DNA of 61,894 nucleotides from Bacteroidales bacterium UBA1181 (GCA_002310215.1 DBYR01000004.1:1-61894), one strand, 5' to 3'. Shown: positions 7,624-17,357, counted from the first letter of the stretch. Notes: generated by a model from the sequence alone, not told the origin. Translations and numbers: made by a program.

Positions 7624-9558
7624 ATGAGTATGAATGGTTTCGCTAAAATAATCACAATAACCGCTTTGATGGCGGGCGTTTCCCTGACGGACGTGGTCGC
7701 CGCGGATACGCTGACGGTGGATCTGACGCACACGATCCGCCCCGCGACCCATTGCGCTTCCGGTTCCCTCTACGGTCTGACGGAGACACTTCCGGCAGAC
7801 ATCAACGAGATGGTCGCTCCCCTCAAACCCAACGTGTTCTGCCAACCCGCCTCGGCGTTGTCAAGCAACCAGCATGACTTCGGCGACGGATTCGTGGTGG
7901 CCGACAGATTGAAAGGAACCACGGGAAGCGTGCAGTTCCTGCTGGCCGACCTGCTCCCCAACTGGCCCTACCAATGGCCTGGGCAGAAGAAATGGCTGGA
8001 ACTGGTGGAGGCGGTCCTGAAGCGACACGAAGAGGCCAATCCATCGAACATAGACAGCTACGTCATCTGGAACGAATCCAACGAGACTTGGCAGGAGTCC
8101 AACGGAGATTTCCTCAAGGACCTTTGGGAACCCACCTACCGATTGATCCGCCGCTATCAACCCAACACCAAAATCGTGGGGCCCGCCACCTCCTTCTACA
8201 GCAGGAGTTACTTCAAGGAGTTCCTGACGTTCTGCAAGGAAAACGATTGCTTGCCAGACCTGATCTGCTGGCACCAATGGGGCAGTGGCGGATTCGTCGC
8301 GGCCGTGGAGGACCTCCACAAGCTGGAGAAGGAGCTGGAGATACCCGACCTGCCCCTCTGCATCAACGAGTACAGCGCTAGTTCAGACTACGAGATGAGG
8401 AAGTACGAAGGATGTCCCGGCTACTGCGTTCCCTTCATCTCCAAGTTCGAGCGCAACAACGTGGAGAGCGCCACCATCTCCTGGTGGTTCCCCCACCTGC
8501 CCGGACGCATGGGCAGCCTGCTGACGGAAAGCAACGAACGGGGCGGCGGCTGGTGGCTCTACAAATGGTACGGAGAGATGGAGGGCGACATGACCATGGT
8601 CACACCCCCTAACGACAAAAGCGATGGATTGGACGGTTTCGCCTGCGTCAACAAGTATTGGCACACCGCCAGCGTGGTGCTGGGAGGCAACTATGTGGGA
8701 GACGTGGACGTCGTATTCCCGCGACTGCCACAATGGTTGCAAGGCAAGGCGAGGATAAAGATAGAGCGTGTCACGTGGGAAGACAAAGACATCCCCGTGG
8801 ACGGCACCGACCTGATCGACGAATATGAGACCACCCTCACAGGGAAAACCTTCACACAATCCGTGAAGGTCGAGAGCGAGCTATACGCCTACCGCATCAC
8901 GCTGACCGCCATCGATGTTCCCCGCAGCCCATACAAGAACACGATCGCCACCGTGCCAGGCATCATCGAGGCTGAGAACTTCGACGAGTCAGGGCAGGCC
9001 ATCTCGTATTACGACACCGACGACAAGAACAACGGAGGAGAATACCGTGATGAATGCGTGGATATCGTCACGACAGATGGGGAAGGATACGCCATCGGAT
9101 ACACGCAAAAAGGAGAATGGGTGGAATATACCGTCCAAGTGGAGGAAACAGACGACTACGACATCACCGCCCGCATCTCCGACGCATGGGAACTGGACGG
9201 GTTCCATCTCTATGTCGACGGGAAGGAAATCACCGAAGCCTACACGATTCCGGCGACCTGCGACGATTGGAGCCAATACGAGGAAATAAGCGTTTCCACC
9301 GCACATCTGACCCAAGGGAAGCACATCCTGAAAATGCAGATAGAGGGAAGCTACGTGAACATCGATTGGCTGAAGTTCGAGCCAGACCAAAAAACTAAAA
9401 TAATGGAAGTGCTGGCCTTCGAGGAGAGGTTCACCCTAAAAGACACACAGTTCTATGACCTGCAAGGAAATAAAATAGCCACAGAGAGACTGCAACCCAA
9501 CATGCTCTACATCGCCGTGCAGGCAGGACAAAGCAAGTTAATACTAATAAAACAATAG
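7624..9558 (+). CDS. Secreted clan-A glycoside hydrolase with CBM6 and C-terminal tail
   Basis: This 644-residue protein has a signal peptide (about 1-26), a TIM-barrel-like domain, a beta-sandwich, a CBM6 module (about 445-587) and a terminal beta-rich tail. The barrel carries WNE (Glu151, likely acid/base) and INEY (Glu249, likely nucleophile), spaced as in clan GH-A families such as GH39. No family assignment is certain. The CBM6 block begins IIEAENFDESG, with GEWVEYTV and ending VNIDWLKFEP, typical of that module. The tail FYDLQGNKIA ... LILIKQ resembles the sorting or anchoring tails of Bacteroidetes secreted proteins. It probably acts on a polysaccharide at the cell surface. No SusC/SusD pair is nearby. 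Confidence 0.75.
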   Translation: MSMNGFAKIITITALMAGVSLTDVVAADTLTVDLTHTIRPATHCASGSLYGLTETLPADINEMVAPLKPNVFCQPASALSSNQHDFGDGFVVADRLKGTTGSVQFLLADLLPNWPYQWPGQKKWLELVEAVLKRHEEANPSNIDSYVIWNESNETWQESNGDFLKDLWEPTYRLIRRYQPNTKIVGPATSFYSRSYFKEFLTFCKENDCLPDLICWHQWGSGGFVAAVEDLHKLEKELEIPDLPLCINEYSASSDYEMRKYEGCPGYCVPFISKFERNNVESATISWWFPHLPGRMGSLLTESNERGGGWWLYKWYGEMEGDMTMVTPPNDKSDGLDGFACVNKYWHTASVVLGGNYVGDVDVVFPRLPQWLQGKARIKIERVTWEDKDIPVDGTDLIDEYETTLTGKTFTQSVKVESELYAYRITLTAIDVPRSPYKNTIATVPGIIEAENFDESGQAISYYDTDDKNNGGEYRDECVDIVTTDGEGYAIGYTQKGEWVEYTVQVEETDDYDITARISDAWELDGFHLYVDGKEITEAYTIPATCDDWSQYEEISVSTAHLTQGKHILKMQIEGSYVNIDWLKFEPDQKTKIMEVLAFEERFTLKDTQFYDLQGNKIATERLQPNMLYIAVQAGQSKLILIKQ

Positions 9559-9561
9559 CCT

Positions 9562-10014
9562 ATGAACCGTCGGGAAATCATATATAGTGCAGTGAAGGCA
9601 TTGCCCTATGTCGCCATTTTACTCATATCGAGCACCCTTCTTTTCCTCATCACCCCAGAAAAAAGCAGCGCGCATTGCTTACCACCGTGCTTCTTATACA
9701 TACCCGTATTGTTCTGCATCTCGCCCATATTCTTGTTCCTGCTGAAGAAATATCCCTATATACCAGGAATCATCTGGGGCATTATAGTACCCATATTGGC
9801 CTTTTTTTCATCAAACTACAAAAATGACCCATGGGTTTTGGTCCCTATCATATTGTTCCCTATAGGGGTATGAGCCTTCACATACTATTACCATAAAAAA
9901 ATGTACGATGAAATGGAGAATAACCGGCAAACGCTGGTAGCATCATTAACACTCTTTTTTATAATATCGTTCATTGCAATAATATCCACAGTGATCTTTT
10001 TTAGCGTGATATAG
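9562..10014 (+). pseudogene. Small membrane protein gene interrupted by an in-frame TGA
   Basis: The frame opens at 9562, runs 103 codons and meets TGA at 9871-9873. The same frame then continues without another stop for 46 codons to TAG at 10012-10014. The downstream part keeps the character of the upstream part: it starts AFTYYYHKK and ends in a hydrophobic segment (LTLFFIISFIAIISTVIFF). Upstream there are three or four transmembrane segments. I read this as a 150-codon membrane-protein gene with one nonsense change, plausibly TGG to TGA. Stop readthrough or a genuine 103-residue product are alternatives. It sits three bases behind the glycosidase gene. Confidence 0.6.
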
Positions 10015-10140
10015 GCATTGTCCCATGCCACACCAACCACTCATCCCACCATCAAATAGGATACTTCTTACAATCAAAAAGTAAAATAGTGGAAATACCA
10101 CTAATCCATCACAAATATTCCCTTTTAGGAAATAACGTAT

Positions 10141-10148
10141 TATCTTTG
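10141..10148 (+). promoter_or_regulatory. Putative -7 element for panB
   Basis: TATCTTTG matches TANNTTTG, 38 bases upstream of the panB start. A purine-rich AAAGGAGG (10170-10177), an unusually clear Shine-Dalgarno-like site for this window, lies 8 bases before the ATG. Confidence 0.55.
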
Positions 10149-10185
10149 TGGTACAAAATTAAACCAATAAAAAGGAGGTATTGAA

Positions 10186-11001
10186 ATGTCAGTACACAGT
10201 GAAATCAAGAAAGTGACCACGAAAGTCCTCGCAGACATGAAAGCCCGTGGCGAGAAAATCTCCATGTTGACCGCCTATGACTACTCCATGGCGAGCGTCA
10301 TCGACCAAGCCGGTATGGACATCATCTTAGTCGGCGACTCCGCATCCAACGTGATGGCAGGCAACGCCACCACATTGCCCATCACATTAGACCAGATCAT
10401 CTATCATGCGCAATGCGTGGTACGTGGTGCGAAACGAGCCTTCGTGGTGGTCGACATGCCTTTCGGCACCACGGAAGTAGGCAAGGAAGAGGCTGTGAAA
10501 TCAGCTGTCAGAATCATGAAGGAGAGTGGGGCGGACGCAGTGAAGATCGAGGGAGGCGAAGAGCTCATCGATTCCATCCGCGCCATCATAGCAGGAGGCA
10601 TACCCGTCATGGGACACCTCGGCCTCATGCCACAATCCATCAACCAATACGGATCCTTCGCCCTGCGCGCCAATGACGACGCCGAGGCACAAAAGCTCAT
10701 CAACGACGCCCTATTGCTCGAGAAGGCGGGATGTTGCTCCCTCGTCCTCGAGAAGATACCCGCGGCGCTCGCCAAGAAGGTGGCCTCACAGCTCCATATA
10801 CCAGTCATCGGTATCGGCGCCGGCAACGGAGTGGACGGACAAGTGCTCGTCATGCACGATATGTTAGGCATCAACAAAGGCTTCTCGCCTAAGTTCCTCC
10901 GCCGCTACGCCAACCTCTTCGACGTGATGACGGAAGCTTTGCAACACTACATCTCTGATGTGAAATCGGGCGACTTCCCGAACGAAAACGAATCCTATTA
11001 A
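10186..11001 (+). CDS. panB: 3-methyl-2-oxobutanoate hydroxymethyltransferase
   Basis: PanB makes ketopantoate from alpha-ketoisovalerate and 5,10-methylene-tetrahydrofolate, the first committed step to pantothenate and coenzyme A. The 271-residue protein shows the family blocks LTAYDYSMA (28-36), LVGDS (48-52, Asp51 metal ligand), VVVDMPFG (87-94, Asp90 metal ligand) and VKIEGG (119-124, Glu122). A PVIGIGAG block follows near 205. Length is normal for the family. A hairpin terminator follows, so it is probably monocistronic. panC and panD are not adjacent. Confidence 0.95.
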   Translation: MSVHSEIKKVTTKVLADMKARGEKISMLTAYDYSMASVIDQAGMDIILVGDSASNVMAGNATTLPITLDQIIYHAQCVVRGAKRAFVVVDMPFGTTEVGKEEAVKSAVRIMKESGADAVKIEGGEELIDSIRAIIAGGIPVMGHLGLMPQSINQYGSFALRANDDAEAQKLINDALLLEKAGCCSLVLEKIPAALAKKVASQLHIPVIGIGAGNGVDGQVLVMHDMLGINKGFSPKFLRRYANLFDVMTEALQHYISDVKSGDFPNENESY

Positions 11002-11026
11002 GCTGTTAATAAGTAGATAAGAATAG

Positions 11027-11064
11027 AAAAAAAGGGGAATCTTCACAGACTCCCCTTTTCTACT
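11027..11064 (+). terminator. Intrinsic terminator after panB
   Basis: AAAAGGGGAATC and GACTCCCCTTTT form a 12-bp stem (one G-U pair) around a short loop, with the T-rich end overlapping the stem. It lies about 30 bases after the panB stop. Confidence 0.8.
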
Positions 11065-11163
11065 TTATTTAACCTAAACCATAACTAAGAAAATATAATA
11101 TGTTTATGCATTTGTAAAGTTCCCATATTTTTGTGATATTTGAAAGTGCTTAACAAAAAAAAT

Positions 11164-12006
11164 ATGGGTGTAATCAAAAAAAATGTTAATATACTTAGGA
11201 TTTTTGCACAAAAGCCGAATATCAAGGGGTGGAAAGGAATCCTGAAATACGTGTTGAAGCGTGTGGTATTCATTTTTTTCGCATCCAGCATATTCATGAC
11301 CCTCCTGTATCGTTTCGTGCCCGTGCCAATCACGCCGCTCATGGTGATCCGATGCATGGAGCAACTCGCAGAAGGGGAGGATCTGCAGCTCCAGAAAGAT
11401 TGGGTCTCCATCGAGAAGATTTCCCCGAACATGGTTAACGCCGTGGTCGCCTCCGAAGACAACCTCTTCATGAAACACTGGGGCTTTGATTTCAAGGCCA
11501 TCGCCACGGCCAAGAAGAAGAACGAAAAGGGCAAGAAACTCTATGGCGCCAGCACCATCTCGCAACAGACCGCCAAGAACGTCTTCCTATGGCCCGACCG
11601 CTCCTGGGTGAGGAAAGGGCTGGAGTGTTACTTCACCGTGCTAATAGAACTCTGCTGGCCCAAGGAACGCATCATGGAGGTCTACCTCAATGTGGCGGAG
11701 ACCGGCAAAGGCATCTACGGCACAGAAGCCGCCGCCCAGCACTACTACAAGAAAAGCGCCAAGAACCTGACCCCGGAACAGGCCGCCCTCATCGCGGCGT
11801 CGCTGCCCGCACCCCGCCGGTACAACCCCGGCAACCCCACCGCATACATACGCAGCAGGCAACAGAAAATCCTCCGCCTCATGAAACTGATCGGACCAGT
11901 TCAACTGAAAAAGACCGATAAAAAGGAGGAAACGAAGGAGTCACCCCAAATAACAAAGCCGAAAAGCACAAAAAGCAAGAAGAAATCGAGCAGAAAGGGG
12001 AAGTGA
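11164..12006 (+). CDS. mtgA: Monofunctional peptidoglycan glycosyltransferase
   Basis: MtgA polymerises lipid II into glycan strands at the inner membrane. The protein (280 residues from the chosen start) has one transmembrane helix (about 28-50) and the GT51 motifs: AVVASEDNLFM with catalytic Glu98, GASTISQQTAKN (128-139), and the block ELCWPKERIMEVYLN (162-176). The C-terminal 40 residues are rich in Lys and Ser. I chose ATG 11164: a TTG at 11140 is in frame, but a -7-like TATTTTTG at 11126-11133 would place the transcript start almost on it. No cell-wall genes are adjacent. Confidence 0.9.
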   Translation: MGVIKKNVNILRIFAQKPNIKGWKGILKYVLKRVVFIFFASSIFMTLLYRFVPVPITPLMVIRCMEQLAEGEDLQLQKDWVSIEKISPNMVNAVVASEDNLFMKHWGFDFKAIATAKKKNEKGKKLYGASTISQQTAKNVFLWPDRSWVRKGLECYFTVLIELCWPKERIMEVYLNVAETGKGIYGTEAAAQHYYKKSAKNLTPEQAALIAASLPAPRRYNPGNPTAYIRSRQQKILRLMKLIGPVQLKKTDKKEETKESPQITKPKSTKSKKKSSRKGK

Positions 12007-12181
12007 AACCAACGACAAGAATAATGCGTGATGGTAAAAAAATAAGCCATTTCAAACGATTCCGAGGAAAACTCTTTTATCGGCACATAAGGAATTATAT
12101 ACCATACAACCAATCATCAATTAAAACGAATATTGTTAAATAAATTTGGAAGATTTATTTTATAAATACGTACATAATCCG

Positions 12182-12189
12182 TAAATTTG
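12182..12189 (+). promoter_or_regulatory. Putative -7 element upstream of the surface-protein locus
   Basis: TAAATTTG matches TANNTTTG. It lies upstream of the gene relic at 12258. No such element is seen between the relic and the intact gene at 12420, so the intact gene is probably transcribed from here through the relic. Confidence 0.5.
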
Positions 12190-12257
12190 CGATGATTTAT
12201 TTCTAATGGACCCTTTAAGGAGCATGTAAATATGATGTATATAGATAATTTTATGTT

Positions 12258-12366
12258 ATGGTAAAAAAACTACTCATTCTCGGATATCCACACCCTGACG
12301 GCACCTGCACAAGGCATCTATCTCGTCAGAACCAACGGTGAGACCTTCACCACTGTCGTGAAGTAA
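12258..12366 (+). pseudogene. 109-bp relic of a paralogue of the downstream surface-protein gene
   Basis: It begins ATGGTAAAAAAACTACT, near-identical to the start of the gene at 12420 (MVKKLL). It then jumps directly to GGATATCCACACCCTGACG. From there it matches the final 90 bases of that gene (17243-17327) almost base for base, including the stop and about 15 bases beyond. The junction shifts the frame, so from the ATG translation leaves the paralogous frame and ends early. I infer a former tandem copy that lost its whole interior. Confidence 0.8.
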
Positions 12367-12419
12367 ACCGACAGTTCGAATTGATTTCAACAAAATTTAT
12401 ATTATAAATAACTATCATT

Positions 12420-15400
12420 ATGGTTAAAAAATTACTAACATTTATGCTGCTGCAATGCGCAATCAATTTCGCATTCGCAGCAAACTATCTGACTTTCACC
12501 GCCGAAAAGGCAGGGTCGAAATTCGGAATTTACAATAGCGAGGACAACGAGCCTGACGTGCAGTATTCGCTTGACGGCGGAGCGACATGGAAGGTCCTAC
12601 AACCGAGCGATCGTGTGGAACTGAAAAACGTTGGAGACAAGGCATTGCTAAAGGGCAACAATCCCGATGGATTCAGCACAGCCTTTGAGCAAGACGGTAA
12701 ATATTATTACGATTTCACCCAGTTCATGATGACTGGCAAGATCGCGGCAAGCGGAAGCGTGATGAGTCTGATAGACGGAGAGGGAACATCTACCACTATT
12801 CCTTCCAATGGTTGTTTTTACAGGCTATTCAACACTTGTATAGCGTTAACCACAGCACCAGAGTTGCCGGCCACAACATTGAGGAACCAATGTTATCAGG
12901 AGATGTTCTATGATTGCACGAGCCTTACAAAAGCCCCGGAATTGCCTGCGACAACGTTGTTTCCAGGATGTTATATGTATATGTTCTATTTCTGTGAGAA
13001 TTTGGAAGAATCCCCATATTTGCCAGCGACGAAATTCTTCAAAGACTATAGTGGAGACGCATCCAGATTCTTGCCATGCTATGGAGGCATGTTCGGGAAA
13101 TGTAGATCATTAAAGAAAATATCGGTGAATATCCCGGATTGGGGAGAAGAATATGAAGTCAGAGATGGTGTATTCGGCTCGAATACTGGCAGTTGGGTCA
13201 CTGATGTAAACACCCAAGGAGGCATATTTGTCTGTCCAGAGTCGTTGCCTCTCGAATATGGAGTGGATCGAATCCCCCGTACATGGATAGTGAAATCCTT
13301 AAAGGATGAGTATGCTAATTATCTGACATTCAGCGCAGAGGAGGATAACTCTACGTTTGGTGTTGAAAGCCATGGTGAAAATACCCCTAACCTACAGTAC
13401 TCCTTGGATGGAGGAAAGACATGGATCGATCTGAAAGCGGAGACCGCAATCACATTGAAGAGCAAGGGAGACCAGGCGTTGATCAGGGGAACAAATCCTG
13501 ATGGATTCTCTATAGCAGAAAATCAATATACAAAATTCACGATGACCGGTAAGATAGCGGCCAGCGGAAGCGTGATGAGCCTGATTGACGGATCCGGAGA
13601 GACCATCGAAATTCCGAATGGTTTTTGCTTCACCCATTTGTTCGAGGATTGCGCAAGCCTTATCCAAGCTCCTGCATTGCCAGCGAAGAGGTTGACGAAC
13701 AACTGCTATGAGTATATGTTCAGCGGTTGTACAAACCTTGCCCAAGCACCTGAATTGCCAGCCAAGGCATTGGCGGCCGAATGTTACGAGGGAATGTTCA
13801 TCAGATGCTCAAAATTCAGAGTCGCACCGGAGTTGCCTGCCACGACGTTGGCTGATTATTGTTATTATAATATGTTTGCGGGTTGCAAGGGTATCATTAA
13901 TGCGCCTGCATTGCCAGCCAAGACATTAGCCGATCATTGCTATTACAACATGTTCTCAGGTTGCACATTCACGAAAGCGCCTGAGTTGCCGGCCACCACA
14001 TTGGTTGACGGTTGCTACAGCGGAATGTTCTCGGGTTGCGAGAATCTGAGTCAAATTAAAGTGAACTTTACAGAATGGAATGAAACCTCAACGTCTGAGT
14101 GGGTATATGGAGTGGCTCCTATCGGTTATTTCATTTGCCCGAAGGCACTTGCCGAGGAAACTGGAGTAGATAGAATTCCTAAAGGATGGATATTGAAGCA
14201 TCATATCAATTACCTGACATTCACGGCAGAGGAGGATAGCGTCACGTTTGGTATTGAAAACCACGGAGATAATATCCCTGACCTACAGTACTCTTTGGAT
14301 GGAGGAGAGACATGGCTCGATTTGAAGGCGGATACCGCAATCACATTGGCAAGCAAGGGAGACCAGGCGTTGCTTAGGGGAACCAATCCAGAAGGATTCT
14401 CTAAAGCATACTATCTATACACAAGATTCTTGATGACCGGTAAGATCGCGGCCAGCGGAAGCGTGATGAGCTTGATTGATGGATCAGGAGAGACCACCGC
14501 CATCCCGAACGATTTTTGCTTCACACATTTGTTCGAGTTTTGCACGGGTCTGACCCATGCACCTGAATTGCCAGCCAAAAAGATGACAAGCAATTGCTAT
14601 GAATATATGTTCAGCGATTGTTCAAGCCTTGTCGAAGCACCAGCATTGCCAGCCAAGACATTGGCAGCCGAGTGTTACAAGGGAATGTTCATCAGATGCC
14701 CGAAAATCAGAGTCGCACCAGAGTTGCCTGCCACGACGTTGGCTGATTATTGCTATTCTCAGATGTTCGGTGGATGCGATGGAATCATTAAAGCCCCAGA
14801 ATTGCCAGCCACTACATTAGCCGATTATTGCTATTATAAAATGTTCGGAGGGTGCACATTCACGAAAGCCCCAGAGTTGCCGGCCACCACATTGGCTGAG
14901 GGTTGCTACGATGGAATGTTCATAAATTGCGAGAATCTGAGTCAAATTAAAGTGAACTTTACAGAATGGAATGAAACCTCAACGGCTGAGTGGGTATATG
15001 GAGTGGCTCCTATCGGTTATTTTATTTGCCCGAAAGCACTTGCCGAGGAAATAGGATCAGATAGAATACCAGAAGGTTGGATATTGAAATATATAGATGA
15101 TATGAAACCTAACTATCTGACCTTCACCGCAGAAGAGGAATCATCTACTTTTGCTGTACATTATAGCGGCTCTGTGGCTGGAACAAGAAATTATAACCCA
15201 GACATACAGTATTCCTTAGACGGAGGAAAAACGTGGACCGATCTGACGGAGGAGATGACGATCACACTGAAGGAAAAGGGTGATAAGGCGTTGCTGAGAG
15301 GTTATAATCCAGAAGGATTGTCAATAAATAGCAATAAATATACGAAGTTTATAATGACCGGTAAGATAGCGGCCAGCGGAAGCGTGATGAGTCTGGTTGA

Positions 15401-17327
15401 TGAACGAGGAAATTCCACCGTCATTCCGAGCGCATATTGCTTCAGTCATTTGTTCGAAAAATGTACAAGTCTGACACAGGCTCCTGAATTGCCTGCCACA
15501 ACGTTGGCTGAATATTGTTATTACAATATGTTTAATGGTTGCTCAAGTTTAGAAAAAGCTCCTGAGTTACCAGCGACAACTTTAGCGGCATCTTGCTATG
15601 ATTGTATGTTCTATGCTTGCAAGAATCTAACACAAGCACCAGAATTGCCAGCTACGACGATGACAGACAGGTGCTACATCGGCATGTTTAATCGCTGCTC
15701 AAGTTTGACACAAGCTCCTAAGTTGCCAGCCACCACATTGGCATATCGTTGTTATTTTGATATGTTCGTAGGTTGCACAAGTTTGACTCAAGCTCCTACA
15801 TTGCCTGCCACGACAATGGCTAATGAGTGTTATTTAGGAATGTTTTATGGTTGTACAAATCTAACGCAGGCACCTGAACTGCCAGCTACGACATTGGCAG
15901 AAGCATGTTACTGGCAAATGTTCTATTATTGTAAAAATCTCACACAAGCACCAGAGTTGCCAGCCACAACGTTGGCCGAAGGTTGTTACAGAGCAATGTT
16001 TGAAGGTTGTTCAAGCCTCACACAAGCACCAGAATTGCCAGCCACGACATTACAGAAAGGATGCTATAGGGAAATGTTCAAGAATTGCTCGAATCTGACA
16101 GAAGCCCCCAAATTGCCATCTAAGGTATTAGCTGGTAATCTCGCCAATGACTGCTATATAAATCTGTTTGCTGGTTGTCAAAAATTATCCCAAATCGAAG
16201 TAGGTCTTACGCGATGGGATTGGTATAGCACGACTGATTGGGTGAAAAACGTTGCCCCAACAGGCACCTTTATCTGTTCAAAAGAACTGGCACTTGAATA
16301 CGGAGACGACAGAATCCCTGTAGGTTGGAGAGTGGAATATATAGAGGATATTATCGAAGATTGCGTCGATCTTTCCAATTACACAACAGCATATTCCGGC
16401 GGAGTAAGCTACACCGATAATCGTGTATCGGAGGTTCTTGACAATGGCTACACCGCAGAGATAGGAACATTCACTCTGGTAGATTCATTTGGTATAGCAA
16501 CTATATTCGGAGGGAAGGCAGACTGTGCCTTCAAGGCAAACTGGGGGGCTAAAACTTCCGATGACTACATGGTTGGCGTAGGTTATCAAGATAATACTGC
16601 ATCTAAGAGATATACTGATTTAGGGGATATCTACGCAGTCTACAAATATACTAAGAGCGGAAAAGCTGGAGCCTATTCTTACATCGGTGTTCATGGATGG
16701 ATGAAGGATCCACTTTATGAGTACTATATTGTAGATGACACATTCGAACCTAATGCAAACGGATTGTTCTATGGCGCAAATACGAAAGGCTATTATATAG
16801 TGGATGGCGTCGAATACAAATTGATGGTCGCACAGAGATTCTCCACTCCTTCAATCGAAGGAAATACAAATTTCCAGCAGATCTTTGCAGTCCGTTCATC
16901 CTACCAGACAAGTGGTGCCATCAATGTGACAGAACATTTCAAGAATTGGGAGAATTTCGGATTGGAATTGGGTAACCTCTATGATTGTAAGATTCTTTGC
17001 AACGTAGGTGGTGGAACAGGTTCCATCGAATACACTTGCGCAAGTATGTCTTGGAAAGGACATAGGAGCTCTCTTGGAGATTTGAGTTGTAGTATTGTTG
17101 AATTAACAAATGTAAGCACTGCTACAGCAAGTGGCGTAACCGTATGGACAAGCGACTATACGATCTACGTCCGTGGTGCGGAGGGCGCAGTTTCCCTCTA
17201 TGACTTGGACGGAAGATTCATCTCAACCTCCACCGCCACATCAGATATCCACACCCTGACGGCACCTGCCCAAGGCATCTATCTCGTCAGAACCAACGGT
17301 GAGACCTTCACCACTATCGTGAAGTAA
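12420..17327 (+). CDS. Large secreted repeat protein, BspA/DUF285-like, with C-terminal tail
   Basis: This 1635-residue protein has a signal peptide (about 1-20) and four related modules starting at residues 22, 300, 597 and 898. Each opens with NYLTF[TS]AE, then YSLDGG-TW, MTGKIAASGSVMSL and a stretch of leucine-rich-like repeats of the form APELPATTLA-x3-CY-x3-MF-x2-C. The fourth module carries nine consecutive repeats. A unique domain (about 1314-1570) and a beta-rich tail (1575-1635, SLYDLDGRF ... GIYLVRTNGE) follow, the tail resembling Bacteroidetes sorting domains. Related repeats are known from Bacteroides BspA-like and 26-residue-repeat surface proteins, often linked to adhesion. Function here is not known. 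It is AT-richer than its neighbours and is followed by a strong terminator. Confidence 0.8.
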   Translation: MVKKLLTFMLLQCAINFAFAANYLTFTAEKAGSKFGIYNSEDNEPDVQYSLDGGATWKVLQPSDRVELKNVGDKALLKGNNPDGFSTAFEQDGKYYYDFTQFMMTGKIAASGSVMSLIDGEGTSTTIPSNGCFYRLFNTCIALTTAPELPATTLRNQCYQEMFYDCTSLTKAPELPATTLFPGCYMYMFYFCENLEESPYLPATKFFKDYSGDASRFLPCYGGMFGKCRSLKKISVNIPDWGEEYEVRDGVFGSNTGSWVTDVNTQGGIFVCPESLPLEYGVDRIPRTWIVKSLKDEYANYLTFSAEEDNSTFGVESHGENTPNLQYSLDGGKTWIDLKAETAITLKSKGDQALIRGTNPDGFSIAENQYTKFTMTGKIAASGSVMSLIDGSGETIEIPNGFCFTHLFEDCASLIQAPALPAKRLTNNCYEYMFSGCTNLAQAPELPAKALAAECYEGMFIRCSKFRVAPELPATTLADYCYYNMFAGCKGIINAPALPAKTLADHCYYNMFSGCTFTKAPELPATTLVDGCYSGMFSGCENLSQIKVNFTEWNETSTSEWVYGVAPIGYFICPKALAEETGVDRIPKGWILKHHINYLTFTAEEDSVTFGIENHGDNIPDLQYSLDGGETWLDLKADTAITLASKGDQALLRGTNPEGFSKAYYLYTRFLMTGKIAASGSVMSLIDGSGETTAIPNDFCFTHLFEFCTGLTHAPELPAKKMTSNCYEYMFSDCSSLVEAPALPAKTLAAECYKGMFIRCPKIRVAPELPATTLADYCYSQMFGGCDGIIKAPELPATTLADYCYYKMFGGCTFTKAPELPATTLAEGCYDGMFINCENLSQIKVNFTEWNETSTAEWVYGVAPIGYFICPKALAEEIGSDRIPEGWILKYIDDMKPNYLTFTAEEESSTFAVHYSGSVAGTRNYNPDIQYSLDGGKTWTDLTEEMTITLKEKGDKALLRGYNPEGLSINSNKYTKFIMTGKIAASGSVMSLVDERGNSTVIPSAYCFSHLFEKCTSLTQAPELPATTLAEYCYYNMFNGCSSLEKAPELPATTLAASCYDCMFYACKNLTQAPELPATTMTDRCYIGMFNRCSSLTQAPKLPATTLAYRCYFDMFVGCTSLTQAPTLPATTMANECYLGMFYGCTNLTQAPELPATTLAEACYWQMFYYCKNLTQAPELPATTLAEGCYRAMFEGCSSLTQAPELPATTLQKGCYREMFKNCSNLTEAPKLPSKVLAGNLANDCYINLFAGCQKLSQIEVGLTRWDWYSTTDWVKNVAPTGTFICSKELALEYGDDRIPVGWRVEYIEDIIEDCVDLSNYTTAYSGGVSYTDNRVSEVLDNGYTAEIGTFTLVDSFGIATIFGGKADCAFKANWGAKTSDDYMVGVGYQDNTASKRYTDLGDIYAVYKYTKSGKAGAYSYIGVHGWMKDPLYEYYIVDDTFEPNANGLFYGANTKGYYIVDGVEYKLMVAQRFSTPSIEGNTNFQQIFAVRSSYQTSGAINVTEHFKNWENFGLELGNLYDCKILCNVGGGTGSIEYTCASMSWKGHRSSLGDLSCSIVELTNVSTATASGVTVWTSDYTIYVRGAEGAVSLYDLDGRFISTSTATSDIHTLTAPAQGIYLVRTNGETFTTIVK
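15462..16175 (+). repeat. Nine tandem cysteine-bearing 26-residue repeats
   Basis: Within the surface protein, residues 1015-1252 are eight units of exactly 26 residues and one of 30. The consensus is C-x2-L-T-Q-A-P-E-L-P-A-T-T-L-A-x2-CY-x3-MF-x2. Each unit has a Cys at position 1 and another at position 19, both invariant. The 78-bp DNA units differ at many synonymous sites, so selection on protein sequence rather than very recent duplication explains the uniformity. Confidence 0.85.
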
Positions 17328-17357
17328 ACCGACCGTTCGATTCGGCGATAATCGCTT

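Noticed and set aside
9562..9873. A complete 103-residue membrane protein
   Set aside because: The frame continues for another 46 codons after the TGA with matching membrane-protein character, so a disrupted 150-codon gene is more likely, though not certain.
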